64,000 nucleotides of DNA from Pantoea endophytica (GTDB lineage Bacteria > Pseudomonadota > Gammaproteobacteria > Enterobacterales > Enterobacteriaceae). A program made the translations under genes and the position numbers. The notes under the pieces were generated by a model. That model saw only the letters and a list, made by a program, of their open reading frames with translations, made no database searches and had not been told where the DNA came from. The DNA lies in NCBI RefSeq assembly GCF_002858935.1, contig NZ_PJRT01000001.1, positions 62,001 through 126,000 on the forward strand, given 5' to 3'. Shown piece after piece: positions 1 through 9,433 of this stretch; position 1 is the stretch's first letter, and every line of letters begins with the position of its first letter.

Positions 1-341
1 AATTTCGCTGCAGATTCACCCGCACTTTGACCGGTAGCGCAAACTACAATTATGTGCTGTGACTTGTGCTTTTCCAGCTCGCCCAAGCTCTCTTTTTTGA
101 TGTCTGCTGCCGCTACGTTGATAGCCCCAGAAATGTGTCCTTTGCGGTAATCGTCACGTGAACGCACGTCTACCACCACCGCGTCCTCTTTGTTTATCAG
201 GTGGGTAGCTTCACCACGGCTGATAGTTTTTACTTTAGAGAACATACCTTTAACGGTGGTCACAATCACGAGAACGAGTAAAGCGACCCATGCCAGACTG
301 AGGATGGGGTGATTGCTTGCAAACTGCATAATTTCTTGCAT
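1..341 (-). CDS. yibN: Rhodanese-domain membrane protein YibN (3' end outside window)
   Basis: Reading the minus strand from an ATG at 341 gives 113 codons without a stop, running off the window edge. Residues about 10-28 are a hydrophobic segment (an N-terminal inner-membrane anchor). A rhodanese domain follows, with the VVVDVRS start motif, the GHISGAINV motif and an active-site loop VCATGQSA whose Cys is the expected sulfur acceptor. In E. coli YibN heads the yibN-grxC-secB-gpsA group. The actual sulfur or disulfide substrate is unknown. The gene is divergent from envC. Confidence 0.9.
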   Translation of the reverse strand, partial: MQEIMQFASNHPILSLAWVALLVLVIVTTVKGMFSKVKTISRGEATHLINKEDAVVVDVRSRDDYRKGHISGAINVAAADIKKESLGELEKHKSQHIIVVCATGQSAGESAAK

Positions 342-390
342 GAGGGGTAACGACTCCAAACCGGGCTGATAAGCTAAAACAAGGGTTCTG

Positions 391-418
391 AGTATACCTG
401 CGCCACTTCGCATGTACA
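391..418 (-). promoter_or_regulatory. Candidate sigma70 promoter for yibN
   Basis: On the minus strand a TATACT -10 (391-396) lies 16 bp after a TGTACA -35-like hexamer (413-418), about 50 bp upstream of the yibN ATG. The -10 matches five of six consensus bases. This is a motif match only. Confidence 0.4.
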
Positions 419-447
419 GTCGCTAAGGGGACAGAGTTACGATTTGT

Positions 448-476
448 GCGTCATTTTCCAAAAAAAGTGTTCTAAT
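448..476 (+). promoter_or_regulatory. envC: Candidate promoter upstream of envC
   Basis: An extended -10 (TGt followed by TCTAAT, 468-476) with a weak -35 (GCGTCA, 448-453) at 17 bp spacing lies about 115 bp upstream of envC. The rest of the 255-bp yibN-envC gap shows no gene. In E. coli K-12 gpmI sits here and precedes envC, so envC must use a local promoter in this genome. Confidence 0.3.
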
Positions 477-596
477 CCCAAAATTAAGACAAAGTTTATG
501 CCGGTAAGCTCGGTACAGACATTTTTAGTATTAGTAAAGTAAAACCCGGCCGGGCTAACTGGTAAGCGGCTGTTCATCGTGGAATAATTATCGACT

Positions 597-1898
597 ATGA
601 AGGGAAAAGCGACCGTTACACACACAAGGACCCGTTACAACGGCACTGCGCTTCCGTTGTCATTTCGCTGGTCCGAAATCTCCCTGAGTCTGCTTCTGGC
701 GGGCACATTATTACTTCCTGCCGCCGCTCACAGTGCGGACGACAGTAAAACGCAGTTGAAGTCCATTCAGCAGGACATTGCCGAGAAAGAAAAGAGCGTT
801 AAAGCGCAGAAAGTGCAGCGCAGTAAGTTGTTGGATCAGCTGCAAAGCCAGGAAAAAGTGATTGCGCAGGCCAGCCGTCAGCTGCGCGAAACGCGTAACA
901 GCCTCAGCACGCTCGAGGGTGAAATCGCGCAGGTCACCTCTTCTATCTCGCGGCTGGAAAAGCAGCAAGCACAGCAGGAAAAACTGCTGGCACAACAGCT
1001 TGATGCCGCCTTCCGTCAGGGACAGCATAATGGTCTGCAGTTGCTGCTCGGAGGCGAAGAAGCCCAGCGCAGTGAGCGTATTCTTGCCTATTTCGGCTAT
1101 CTCAACGCCGCACGCCAGAAAAACATCGACGATCTCAAACAAACCCAGCAGCAATTAGCGGAACAGCGTCAATCATTGCAGGGCAAACAGGAGCAGCAAA
1201 AATCGTTGTTGGCCCAGCAGCAGACGCAGCAAAGCAAGCTGGAAGTCGCCAGCGCGGCGCGTAAGAAAACGCTCACCATACTGGAAAGCTCGCTGGAGAA
1301 AGATCAGGCGGACCTGGTTGAAATGCGTGAGAACGAAAGCCGCCTGCAAAGCAAAATCGTTAAGGCAGAGCGTGAAGCACGCGAACGTGCGGAACGCGAA
1401 GCGCGCGAGGCGGAAAAAGTGCGTCAGCGTCAGGCGCAGGCGAAAGCCAAAGGATCAAGTTATCAGCCAACGCAGAGTGAGCGCGAGCTGATGGCGCGTA
1501 CCGGCGGATTAGGCAAGCCCGGCGGGCAAGCGGTTTGGCCGGTACGGGGACGTATTGAACATCGCTTCGGTGAATCGATGCAGGGCGAATTGCGCTGGAA
1601 AGGTCTGGTGGTCGATGCGCCAGAAGGTACCGAAGTGAAAGCCATCGCTGATGGACGCGTATTGATGGCCGACTGGCTGCAAGGCTATGGTCTGGTTGTC
1701 GTTCTGGAACACGGTAAAGGTGATATGAGCCTTTATGGCTACAACCAAAGCGCACTGGTGAGCGTGGGTGCTCAGGTGAAGGCAGGACAGCCTATCGCCC
1801 TTGTGGGCACCAGCGGCGGCCGCGGCACGCCTTCGCTCTACTTTGAAATCCGACGCCAGGGACAGGCCGTCAATCCACTACCGTGGTTAGGAAGATAA
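597..1898 (+). CDS. envC: Murein hydrolase activator EnvC
   Basis: Periplasmic divisome protein that activates the amidases AmiA and AmiB to split septal peptidoglycan. The 433-aa protein has a signal peptide (hydrophobic core about residues 28-45, ending AHSA), a long Gln/Lys/Glu-rich coiled coil to about residue 285, and a C-terminal LytM (peptidase M23-like) domain from about 310. The LytM domain is degenerate as in E. coli EnvC: the usual zinc-ligand positions read HGKGDMSLYGYN and SLYFEI, without the HxH motif, so it regulates rather than cuts. The N-terminus is about 14 residues longer than in E. coli, and the ribosome site before ATG 597 is weak. The yibQ TTG follows three bases after the stop. 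Confidence 0.95.
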   Translation: MKGKATVTHTRTRYNGTALPLSFRWSEISLSLLLAGTLLLPAAAHSADDSKTQLKSIQQDIAEKEKSVKAQKVQRSKLLDQLQSQEKVIAQASRQLRETRNSLSTLEGEIAQVTSSISRLEKQQAQQEKLLAQQLDAAFRQGQHNGLQLLLGGEEAQRSERILAYFGYLNAARQKNIDDLKQTQQQLAEQRQSLQGKQEQQKSLLAQQQTQQSKLEVASAARKKTLTILESSLEKDQADLVEMRENESRLQSKIVKAEREARERAEREAREAEKVRQRQAQAKAKGSSYQPTQSERELMARTGGLGKPGGQAVWPVRGRIEHRFGESMQGELRWKGLVVDAPEGTEVKAIADGRVLMADWLQGYGLVVVLEHGKGDMSLYGYNQSALVSVGAQVKAGQPIALVGTSGGRGTPSLYFEIRRQGQAVNPLPWLGR

Positions 1899-1901
1899 GT
1901 T

Positions 1902-2798
1902 TTGTTTCAACCCTCTAAGCTCTCGGCCGCCCTGTGCGGCCTGTTTCTGTCACTTTCCGCCCATGCGGGAAAACTCTCAATCGTGATTGATGACTTTGGT
2001 TATCGGCCAAAAGAAGAGAATAAAGTGCTGCAGATGCCCACCGCGATTTCCGTTGCGGTCCTGCCGAATGCGCCCCATGCGCGTGAGATGGCCACCAAAG
2101 CGCATCAGGGTGGTCGCGAAGTGCTGATCCACCTGCCGATGGCGCCGCTCAGCAAACAGCCGCTGGAAAAAGACACGCTGACGCCCGAGATGAGCAGCAC
2201 GGAAATCGAGCGGATTATTCGAGAAGCCAGCGGCAAAGTGCCTTTTGCGGTTGGCCTGAATAACCATATGGGCAGCAAAATGACCTCCAGCCTGCCCGGC
2301 ATGCAGAAAGTGATGCAGGTGCTCAATCACTACAATTATTACTTTCTCGATAGCATGACGATTGGCAATAGTCAGTCGATCCCAGCCGCGCAAGGTACCA
2401 ACGTTAACGTCCTGAAACGCCGCGTGTTCCTTGATGATAGTCAGGATGAGGCTTCAATCCGCGCGCAGTTTACCCGCGCGGTGAAACTTGCGCAGCGCGA
2501 TGGTTATGCCATTGCGATTGGTCATCCGCATCCGACGACGGTGCGCGTCTTGCAGCAGATGCTGCCGACATTGCCAGCCGATATCACGCTAGTGCGGCCA
2601 AGCCAGTTGCTGAATGAGCCGCTGCATCAGGGTGCGGCTTCGCCGCCATCCAAAACGCAGCCGCCACGCTTCCGTGCGCCAGGCGTGTGTAAGCCGGGCA
2701 AACCGTTGCCGCCCGTGCCGCAGCACTATGCCGTTGAGTTGATCAGTGAAAGCATTGCGCAAAGTCTATTGGTTCAGACAATAAGGCAGCTCTTCTGA
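1902..2798 (+). CDS. yibQ: Divergent polysaccharide deacetylase family protein YibQ
   Basis: Secreted 298-aa protein of the divergent polysaccharide deacetylase family (DUF610, NodB-like barrel). The N-terminus MFQPSKLSAALCGLFLSLSAHA is a signal peptide. The mature part begins GKLSIVIDDFGYR, with the metal-site Asp pair, and later motifs include LIHLPM, NNHMGS and AIGHPHP, which supply His ligands. The start is TTG, three bases after the envC stop, and this is the only start that keeps the signal peptide. Tight coupling to envC suggests a role in periplasmic glycan handling, but no substrate is established. The C-terminal 50 residues are Pro-rich and probably disordered. Confidence 0.9.
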   Translation: MFQPSKLSAALCGLFLSLSAHAGKLSIVIDDFGYRPKEENKVLQMPTAISVAVLPNAPHAREMATKAHQGGREVLIHLPMAPLSKQPLEKDTLTPEMSSTEIERIIREASGKVPFAVGLNNHMGSKMTSSLPGMQKVMQVLNHYNYYFLDSMTIGNSQSIPAAQGTNVNVLKRRVFLDDSQDEASIRAQFTRAVKLAQRDGYAIAIGHPHPTTVRVLQQMLPTLPADITLVRPSQLLNEPLHQGAASPPSKTQPPRFRAPGVCKPGKPLPPVPQHYAVELISESIAQSLLVQTIRQLF

Positions 2799-2817
2799 GC
2801 TCGGGAAAAGAAATTCA

Positions 2818-4038
2818 ATGAGAAGAAAAATTCTGCTGTTGGATACCGGCCGCGAATGGGGCGGCGGTACCAACAGTATGCTCGAATTGCTCAAGCGCAT
2901 TGATCGGCAGAGGTTCGATATTACCTGCTGTTTCTACAACAACTATTCTCGCGGCAACAGTGAAACCATTGAGTCAATTCTCAATTCGATTGGCATTCCG
3001 GTGGTTTTTATCGCCCAGCGTCGTCAGCCGAAATGGGCGAAAATCGCCAAAGAGCTGTTACGCACGCTATTCATTTTTAACCGCTCTTTAAAGAAGCAGA
3101 TGATCGGTCGGGTTGACGAAAAATGGCGTGTATTGCCAAACGCCCAACAGATTTCATCTCTTATGCAAGCTGGGCAATATGACGCGCTGTATATGAATAA
3201 TCAACCGAGCACCAATGTTGAAGGCTATCGCGCGGTTGAGGATTTGCAGGTTGCACTGATTCAACATTGCCGCATTGAGCCACAGTTAAATTCAGTGTTA
3301 GTGGACATGGTTAATAAACGCGTTGATGCCGTTATTGCGGTTTCGCATGGCGTAAATCAGACTTTGCGCCAAAGCGGCATTGATGCGCAGCGTTGCTTCA
3401 CCGTTTCAAATGCTATCGATATTCATCAGGCCTTACCGGATCGCAAAGCCGTTCGCGCCCGCCTGGCTTATTCCCCTGATACCTTTATTTTTGGATCCAT
3501 CGGCTCTCTTATTACGCGTAAAGCGAACCATCATATCTTCCAGGCGCTGGGCCAATTCAAACGCATACATCCCGAAGCCAATTGGAAAATGGTAGTGGTG
3601 GGTGCCGGGCCGGAACAGGAGAATTTGGTCTTGCTGGCGCGCAAAGAGAACATTGCGTCGAATATTGTGTTTACTGGCTTTCAAAATAACCCTCTGGATT
3701 ACCTCGCGGCGTTTGACACTTTTATTCTCGCTTCAAGTAGTGAAGGCCTACCGCGCGTCGTGTTGGAAGCCATGCTGGTGAAAACGGCCGTGATTGGTTC
3801 GAACGTAGTTGGAACGGCAGAACTAATTAGCCACAACGAAACCGGATTATTATTCGAATACGGCGATATTAAACAATTAAGTGCGCATCTTGCCGTATTA
3901 TGGCAAGACGCAAGTTTACGCCAGCGTCTCATTAACACCGCCGAAGAACGTGTACGCGAATGCTACGCCATTGAAAACTATGTGGCCGGGGTAGAGACGA
4001 TATTGGATAACAGTATTGAAAGGAAAACTCATGTTTGA
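2818..4038 (+). CDS. GT4-family glycosyltransferase at the waaH position
   Basis: 406-aa cytoplasmic or membrane-associated glycosyltransferase with a GT-B fold. The N-terminal domain starts with a GGGTNSM acceptor-side loop. The C-terminal donor domain has FGSIGSL..RKANH, VVVGAGPEQ, FTGFQNNPLDYLAAFD and the SSSEGLPRVVLEAM motif, in which the two Glu of the EX7E motif bind nucleotide sugar. It starts 19 bp after yibQ and overlaps the next gene by 8 bp, so the two form a pair. In E. coli the slot between yibQ and tdh holds waaH, an LPS-core glycosyltransferase, so a core or surface-glycan role is likely. Acceptor and sugar cannot be read from the sequence. Confidence 0.85.
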   Translation: MRRKILLLDTGREWGGGTNSMLELLKRIDRQRFDITCCFYNNYSRGNSETIESILNSIGIPVVFIAQRRQPKWAKIAKELLRTLFIFNRSLKKQMIGRVDEKWRVLPNAQQISSLMQAGQYDALYMNNQPSTNVEGYRAVEDLQVALIQHCRIEPQLNSVLVDMVNKRVDAVIAVSHGVNQTLRQSGIDAQRCFTVSNAIDIHQALPDRKAVRARLAYSPDTFIFGSIGSLITRKANHHIFQALGQFKRIHPEANWKMVVVGAGPEQENLVLLARKENIASNIVFTGFQNNPLDYLAAFDTFILASSSEGLPRVVLEAMLVKTAVIGSNVVGTAELISHNETGLLFEYGDIKQLSAHLAVLWQDASLRQRLINTAEERVRECYAIENYVAGVETILDNSIERKTHV

Positions 4039-4942
4039 TTTTTTGAACAAAAATCGTCGGCATATTCGTGCACGTCATAATATTCCTTATGCGCAAAGCA
4101 ATACGCAAGGCGACGTTACGGTTACCTCGGTTGTTATTCCGTGCACTGGCGCGGATTATGTTGAAGAAGCGTTATTAAGCGCTGAGTTTGCTCGTCGGTT
4201 TGCGCCGGAAATGGAAGAGATTGTTATCGTGAGCGACCAATCTGAGCAGGCTTTTGGCAAACTTCCACATAATTGCCGCGTGGTAACGCTCAATGTTCCG
4301 CATCGCGAGGAAAGTTATCGTTATAAGCAAATCTATCGCAGTCGCCTAATTAAAATTCAGGCGCCTTTACAAGCCAAAGGCGACGGTATTTTAATGATTG
4401 ATTCGGATCTGAATTTGCTTAAATCGCCTGATATTCGTATGCATCCAGGCCACCTTTACTCCAGTTTCCGTAACGGGAAAATGATCGCCAAGCTAGAGGG
4501 CGCGGAAGCACAGGCCATTCCCGCCTATTACCGGCCATCGATAAGACCTTATTTTGAAGATCACGTTAATGGTGCGTACCTGGCGGCAACCCGACAAACC
4601 TGGAAACGCATTTGTCCACTCTGGTTAACGCTCTTTCAGGATACCTGGGAATTAATGAATGACAGCCAACCGCCGACGGATCAGCTTCCCCTCGCCGCTT
4701 TGTTGGATATGTTGGATCTTCGCACGGTCAATTTAGGAGAATGGGCAAACTGGCCGGTTTCCAAAAAGATTGGCGGTAGCTCAGCAACCATTCCGGCAGA
4801 CGTCATTGGCGCGCACGGTGGATTTCCATTGAGTGAATGGCAAAAGTATTTACTGGATCCCACCCAGCCACTCACCTTTAAAGGCCAGGACTACACCCGC
4901 AAAGTGCGCTACCTGACGGACGATGAAAAGAAACAATCCTGA
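4031..4942 (+). CDS. Uncharacterised protein with GT-A-like nucleotide-sugar motifs
   Basis: 303-aa protein I do not recognise by name. ATG 4031 is chosen because AAGGA lies just upstream and it overlaps the preceding glycosyltransferase gene by 8 bp; an in-frame TTG at 4016 is less likely. After about 35 residues a GT-A-like pattern begins: TSVVIPCTGADYVEEAL, IVIVSDQSEQ, then GDGILMIDSDLNLL, whose DSD resembles the DXD metal site of GT2 and GT8 enzymes. No signal peptide or membrane segment is seen. Its coupling to a GT4 gene suggests they act on the same glycan. It could be a transferase or an inactive partner. Confidence 0.7.
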   Translation: MFDFLNKNRRHIRARHNIPYAQSNTQGDVTVTSVVIPCTGADYVEEALLSAEFARRFAPEMEEIVIVSDQSEQAFGKLPHNCRVVTLNVPHREESYRYKQIYRSRLIKIQAPLQAKGDGILMIDSDLNLLKSPDIRMHPGHLYSSFRNGKMIAKLEGAEAQAIPAYYRPSIRPYFEDHVNGAYLAATRQTWKRICPLWLTLFQDTWELMNDSQPPTDQLPLAALLDMLDLRTVNLGEWANWPVSKKIGGSSATIPADVIGAHGGFPLSEWQKYLLDPTQPLTFKGQDYTRKVRYLTDDEKKQS

Positions 4943-4945
4943 AAC

Positions 4946-4967
4946 TCTCCGGCCACCAGGCCGGAGA
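4946..4967. terminator. Hairpin between convergent genes
   Basis: Perfect 9-bp inverted repeat TCTCCGGCC / GGCCGGAGA with a 4-nt loop (ACCA), between the 4942 stop and the tdh stop at 4973. Neither side has a long T run, so it is at best a weak bidirectional terminator or a transcript-end stabiliser. Confidence 0.6.
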
Positions 4968-4972
4968 ATGAA

Positions 4973-6001
4973 TTAATCCCAGCTCAACACCACTTTGCCC
5001 GATCTTCCCGAGCGCATCTCATCAAAGCCCTGCTGGAACTCATCAATGTGATAGCGATGAGTGATGATGGGCGTCAGATCGAGGCCGGACTGAATCAGCG
5101 CCGCCATCTTGTACCAGGTTTCAAACATCTCGCGGCCGTAGATGCCTTTGATGAACAAGCCTTTAAAGATCACCTGATTCCAGTCGATGGACATCTCGCC
5201 CGGCGGAATGCCCAGCAGCGCGATGCGGCCGCCGTGGTTCATTACCTCCAGCAAGGTGCGGAACGCCGGTGGCGCACCAGACATCTCCAGACCGACATCA
5301 AAACCTTCGGTCATGCCGAGTTCGGCCATCACATCACGCAGATTTTCCTGCGCCACGTTGACGGCGCGCGTTACGCCCATTTTGCGCGCCAGATCGAGGC
5401 GATAGTCGTTGATGTCGGTGATCACCACATGGCGCGCGCCGACGTGCTTGCACACCGCCGCCGCCATGATGCCAATCGGCCCGGCACCGGAGATCAGCAC
5501 ATCTTCGCCCACCAGATCGAACGAAAGCGCAGTGTGCACCGCATTGCCAAAGGGATCGAAAATCGCCGCCAGTTCGTCAGAAATGTTGTCGGGAATTTTG
5601 AAGGCATTAAACGCCGGAATCACCAGATATTCGGCAAAGCAGCCCTGACGATTGACGCCAACGCCTACCGTATTGCGGCACAGATGCGTGCGTCCAGCGC
5701 GGCAGTTGCGGCAATGGCCGCAGGTGATGTGGCCTTCACCGGAAACACGATCGCCAACGGCAAAGCCCTTAACTTCCTGGCCCATTCCCACCACTTCACC
5801 CACATATTCGTGGCCGGTGATCATCGGCACCGGAATGGTTTTGCGCGACCAGTCATCCCAGTTGTAGATGTGCACGTCGGTGCCGCAGATAGCGGTTTTA
5901 CGAATCTTAATCAGCAGGTCGTTATGGCCGGGTTCAGGTATTGGCGCGTCCTTGACCATCCAAATGCCTTCTTCGGCTTTTAATTTGGCGAGTGCTTTCA
6001 T
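4973..6001 (-). CDS. tdh: L-threonine 3-dehydrogenase
   Basis: Cytoplasmic zinc- and NAD-dependent enzyme oxidising threonine to 2-amino-3-ketobutyrate, the first step of threonine breakdown to glycine. The 342-aa product is one residue longer than E. coli Tdh. It shows the catalytic-zinc motif [13 protein letters not shown], the structural zinc Cys cluster CGHCRNC..HLC, the GHEYVGEV motif and the NAD-binding [11 protein letters not shown] segment. Longer upstream reading is possible, but [12 protein letters not shown] matches the known N-terminus. Its ATG overlaps the kbl stop by 4 bp (5998-6001), so translation is coupled. Confidence 0.97.
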   Translation of the reverse strand: MKALAKLKAEEGIWMVKDAPIPEPGHNDLLIKIRKTAICGTDVHIYNWDDWSRKTIPVPMITGHEYVGEVVGMGQEVKGFAVGDRVSGEGHITCGHCRNCRAGRTHLCRNTVGVGVNRQGCFAEYLVIPAFNAFKIPDNISDELAAIFDPFGNAVHTALSFDLVGEDVLISGAGPIGIMAAAVCKHVGARHVVITDINDYRLDLARKMGVTRAVNVAQENLRDVMAELGMTEGFDVGLEMSGAPPAFRTLLEVMNHGGRIALLGIPPGEMSIDWNQVIFKGLFIKGIYGREMFETWYKMAALIQSGLDLTPIITHRYHIDEFQQGFDEMRSGRSGKVVLSWD

Positions 6002-7206
6002 TTCCCTGCTCCTGAAATAACGCCCAGCTGTTGACCAATACGGGTGAAGGCCGCCACGGCGTGTTCCAGCTGCGCCTGCGTATGTCCGGCAGAGATCTGC
6101 GTGCGGATACGTGCCTGACCTTGCGGCACCACCGGATAGAAGAAGCCTGTGACGTAGATTCCTTCCTGCTGCAACAGGCTGGCAAATTGCTGCGCCACTT
6201 TGGCATCGCCCAGCATCACGGGGATGATGGCGTGATCGGCGCCGGCCAGCGTGAAGCCTGCGGCAGTCATCTTTTCGCGGAAGAAGCGGGCATTTTCCCA
6301 CAGACGCTGGCGTAAACCGTCACCTTCACTCAGCAGCTCCAGCACGCGCAGCGAGGCAGCCACAATCGCTGGCGCCAGCGAGTTGGAGAACAGATACGGA
6401 CGCGAGCGCTGACGCAGCCACTCAACCACTTCTCTTTTCGCCGCCACGTAGCCGCCCGATGCGCCACCCAGCGCTTTACCCAGCGTGCCGGTCAGAATGT
6501 CGACGCGATCCATCACGCCGCAATATTCGTGCGTGCCGCGTCCGGCAGAACCCACAAAGCCCACCGCATGGGAATCATCGACCATCACCAGCGCATCGAA
6601 TTCATCGGCCAGATCGCAAATGCCCTCCAGATTGGCAATCACCCCATCCATCGAGAACACGCCATCGGTGGCAATCAGGATGTGGCGCGCGCCTTTGTCG
6701 CGTGCTTCCTGTAAACGCGCACGCAGCTCACTCATGTCATTATTGGCGTAACGATAGCGCTGCGCTTTACACAAACGCACGCCATCAATGATCGATGCGT
6801 GATTAAGGGCATCTGAAATAATCGCGTCTTCGGCGCTGAGCAGCGTTTCAAACAGGCCGCCGTTGGCATCAAAGCAGGACGAGAACAGAATCGCGTCTTC
6901 CATGCCGAGGAACGCGGCCAGCTTGTGTTCCAGCTGCTGGTGGATGTCCTGCGTGCCGCAGATAAAGCGCACCGAGGCCATGCCAAAACCGTGCGTATCC
7001 ATGCCGTCTTTCGCCGCCTGGATCAATGCCGGATGATTAGCTAAACCCAAATAGTTATTGGCGCAGAAGTTGATGACGGGCGGGCTGTTAGCTACGTTGA
7101 TTTCTGCCTGCTGCGCCGACGTGATGGTGCGTTCTTGTTTGAACAATCCGTCCTGACGTGTTGTCTCAAGTTGTTGACGAATTTGCGAATAAAACTGACT
7201 GGACAT
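5998..7206 (-). CDS. kbl: Glycine C-acetyltransferase (2-amino-3-ketobutyrate CoA ligase)
   Basis: PLP enzyme (alpha-oxoamine synthase family) that cleaves 2-amino-3-ketobutyrate with CoA to glycine and acetyl-CoA, using the product of Tdh. The 402-aa protein shows [22 protein letters not shown] and the PLP-lysine motif [13 protein letters not shown] near residue 247. The start at 7206 (MSSQFYSQ) is chosen because GAGGAG lies 8-13 bases upstream; an in-frame extension to 7239 lacks a ribosome site. It is first in the kbl-tdh operon and divergent from hldD, as in E. coli, although the intervening htrL of K-12 is missing. Confidence 0.96.
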   Translation of the reverse strand: MSSQFYSQIRQQLETTRQDGLFKQERTITSAQQAEINVANSPPVINFCANNYLGLANHPALIQAAKDGMDTHGFGMASVRFICGTQDIHQQLEHKLAAFLGMEDAILFSSCFDANGGLFETLLSAEDAIISDALNHASIIDGVRLCKAQRYRYANNDMSELRARLQEARDKGARHILIATDGVFSMDGVIANLEGICDLADEFDALVMVDDSHAVGFVGSAGRGTHEYCGVMDRVDILTGTLGKALGGASGGYVAAKREVVEWLRQRSRPYLFSNSLAPAIVAASLRVLELLSEGDGLRQRLWENARFFREKMTAAGFTLAGADHAIIPVMLGDAKVAQQFASLLQQEGIYVTGFFYPVVPQGQARIRTQISAGHTQAQLEHAVAAFTRIGQQLGVISGAGK

Positions 7207-7370
7207 GATTATGCTCCTCAGATAGCAAATATTTGGCACATATTACTGATCGAAAAGCGAATCAACGACATTTCAGCCATCAATATCTCGGTTTTGCAGC
7301 ATAGTTCACGCTGCGAACAGGATTTGTGCAGCGTATACGGCGTCATCTGGCTGCCTGCGTCTGGCTGAAA

Positions 7371-7379
7371 TGTTATGAT
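7371..7379 (+). promoter_or_regulatory. hldD: Extended -10 promoter element for hldD-waaF-waaC
   Basis: TGt followed by TATGAT (TG at 7371-7372, -10 at 7374-7379) forms an extended -10 element about 60 bp before the hldD ATG. No good -35 is seen at 16-18 bp. In E. coli rfaD also has a heat-shock promoter. I cannot point to a convincing sigma32 pair here, although a C-rich run lies at 7408-7417. Confidence 0.45.
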
Positions 7380-7437
7380 GATAGGCATTCGTGGGTGAAA
7401 CCTCCTGTTTCCCCCCAACTCTTTAAAGGCAAAGCAT

Positions 7438-8370
7438 ATGATTATCGTAACCGGTGGCGCTGGCATGATTGGCAGCAACATTGTTAAAGCGCTGAACGAC
7501 CGCGGTCTGACCGACATTTTGGTGGTGGATAATCTGAAGGATGGCACCAAGTTCGTGAATCTGGCGGATCTCGACATCGCCGATTACATGGATAAAGAGG
7601 AATTCCTCAGCTACATCATGTCTGGCGAAGATCTCGGCCCCATCGAAGCCGTGTTCCATGAAGGTGCGTGTTCCGCAACCACCGAGTGGGATGGCAAGTA
7701 CATGATGGATAACAACTATCAGTACTCGAAAGATCTGCTGCACTTCTGCCTCGAGCGCGAAATCCCGTTCCTCTACGCCTCATCTGCTGCCACTTACGGC
7801 GGCCGCAATGAGAACTTCATCGAAGAGCGCCAGTACGAGCAGCCGCTGAATGTGTACGGCTACTCAAAAATGCTGTTCGATCACTACGTGCGCCAGATTC
7901 TGCCTGAAGCAGACTCACCGGTGTGCGGCTTCCGTTACTTCAACGTGTACGGTCCGCGTGAAGGCCACAAAGGCGGCATGGCGAGCGTCGCGTTCCACCT
8001 CAATACGCAAATTAGCAACGGTGAAAATCCAAAACTGTTCGAAGGCAGCGACGATTTCCGCCGCGACTTCATCCATGTTGATGACGTGGTTGCGGTAAAT
8101 CTGTGGTGCTGGGAAAACGGCGTTTCCGGTATCTACAACTGCGGAACAGGCCGTGCTGAATCTTTCCAGGAAGTGGCGGATGCGGTGCTGAACTTCCATC
8201 AGAAAGGCCAGATTGAATACATTCCGTTCCCGGACAAGCTGAAAGGCCGTTATCAGGCGTTTACCCAAGCCGATCTCACCAATCTGCGTGCAGCCGGTTA
8301 CGACAAGCCGTTCAAAACCGTTGCGCAAGGCGTGGGCGAATACATGGCCTGGCTGAACCGTAACGTATAA
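7438..8370 (+). CDS. hldD: ADP-L-glycero-D-manno-heptose-6-epimerase
   Basis: Cytoplasmic NADP-dependent short-chain dehydrogenase/reductase that epimerises ADP-D,D-heptose to ADP-L,D-heptose, the donor for the inner LPS core. The 310-aa length equals E. coli HldD. Motifs are the nucleotide-binding [11 protein letters not shown] at the N-terminus, ASSAATYGG with the catalytic Ser, and YGYSKM with the catalytic Tyr and Lys. AAAGG before the ATG is the ribosome site. It leads the hldD-waaF-waaC cluster, with 17 bp to waaF. Confidence 0.98.
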   Translation: MIIVTGGAGMIGSNIVKALNDRGLTDILVVDNLKDGTKFVNLADLDIADYMDKEEFLSYIMSGEDLGPIEAVFHEGACSATTEWDGKYMMDNNYQYSKDLLHFCLEREIPFLYASSAATYGGRNENFIEERQYEQPLNVYGYSKMLFDHYVRQILPEADSPVCGFRYFNVYGPREGHKGGMASVAFHLNTQISNGENPKLFEGSDDFRRDFIHVDDVVAVNLWCWENGVSGIYNCGTGRAESFQEVADAVLNFHQKGQIEYIPFPDKLKGRYQAFTQADLTNLRAAGYDKPFKTVAQGVGEYMAWLNRNV

Positions 8371-8387
8371 GGAAACCGGCAGCAGCG

Positions 8388-9431
8388 ATGAAAATTCTGG
8401 TTATTGGCCCATCATGGGTCGGCGATATGATGATGTCGCAAAGTCTCTATCGCACGCTCAAGGCTGAGCATCCTGAAGCGGTGATCGACGTGATGGCGCC
8501 GGCCTGGTGCCGCCCATTGTTGTCGCGTATGCCGGAAGTGAATCAGGCGCTGGCGATGCCGCTCGGCCACGGCGCATTGGCGCTGGGCGAGCGTCGTCGT
8601 TTGGGGAAAACCCTGCAGGCCAGTGGCTATGACCGCGCCTATGTGCTGCCGAACTCCTTTAAATCTGCGCTGGTGCCGTTTTTCGCCGGGATCAAACGTC
8701 GCACCGGCTGGCGCGGCGAGATGCGCTATGGCGTGTTAAATGATGTCCGCGTGCTGGACAAAGCGGCCTTTCCGTTGATGGTTGAGCGCTATGTGGCGCT
8801 CGGCTATGACAAACCGGTTGCTTCCGCGCAGCAGCTGCCGCAGCCGTTGCTGTGGCCGCAATTACGTGTCGATGACGATGAAAAGCGGATGACGGCGGCG
8901 CAATTTGCGTTGTCAGCCGATCGTCCAGTGATTGGATTTTGTCCGGGCGCAGAGTTTGGCCCGGCGAAGCGCTGGCCGCATTATCATTATGCCGCGCTGG
9001 CAGAGCAACTGATTGGCGAAGGTTATCAGGTGGTGCTGTTCGGTTCGGCGAAAGATCGCGAAACCGGCGACACCATTGTGCAGACGCTGTCAGAAGCGGC
9101 GCATGCGCACTGTAAAAATCTGGCGGGTGAAACGCAACTTGAGCAAGCCGTTATTCTGCTGGCGAACTGTGCGGCAGTGGTCAGTAACGATTCCGGCCTG
9201 ATGCATATCGCTGCGGCGCTTAATCGTCCGCTGGTGGCGCTGTATGGCCCAAGCAGCCCGGACTTCACTCCGCCGTTGTCTCAGCACGCGCGCATTATTC
9301 GTTTGATCACCGGCTATCACAAAGTCCGCAAAGGTGATGCCGAACAAGGTTATCACCAGAGCCTGATTGATATTCAGCCAGCGCGCGTCCATCAGGAACT
9401 GAGCGCGCTGTTGCATCCGGTGCAGGAGTAA
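8388..9431 (+). CDS. waaF: LPS heptosyltransferase II
   Basis: GT9 enzyme that adds the second L,D-heptose to the LPS inner core at the cytoplasmic face of the inner membrane. The 347-aa protein starts MKILVIGPSWVGDMMMSQSL, the hallmark of WaaF. It has FCPGAEFGPAKRWP in the donor domain and SNDSGLMHIAAAL with LYGPSSPDFTPP near the C-terminus, typical of heptosyltransferases. It lies between hldD and waaC, with two bases to waaC. Confidence 0.97.
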   Translation: MKILVIGPSWVGDMMMSQSLYRTLKAEHPEAVIDVMAPAWCRPLLSRMPEVNQALAMPLGHGALALGERRRLGKTLQASGYDRAYVLPNSFKSALVPFFAGIKRRTGWRGEMRYGVLNDVRVLDKAAFPLMVERYVALGYDKPVASAQQLPQPLLWPQLRVDDDEKRMTAAQFALSADRPVIGFCPGAEFGPAKRWPHYHYAALAEQLIGEGYQVVLFGSAKDRETGDTIVQTLSEAAHAHCKNLAGETQLEQAVILLANCAAVVSNDSGLMHIAAALNRPLVALYGPSSPDFTPPLSQHARIIRLITGYHKVRKGDAEQGYHQSLIDIQPARVHQELSALLHPVQE

Positions 9432-9433
9432 AG

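Noticed and set aside
4768..4776. GGCGGTAG, the ops/JUMPstart core for RfaH
   Set aside because: This copy and others (near 32073, 56563 and 57125) lie inside coding sequences and not in a leader of the core or fimbrial operons. None is found upstream of waaQ, so RfaH control is not supported.
5048..5983. A 311-codon plus-strand open frame
   Set aside because: It lies wholly antisense to tdh, which is certain. Its His/Arg-rich composition is typical of the complement of a GC-rich gene.
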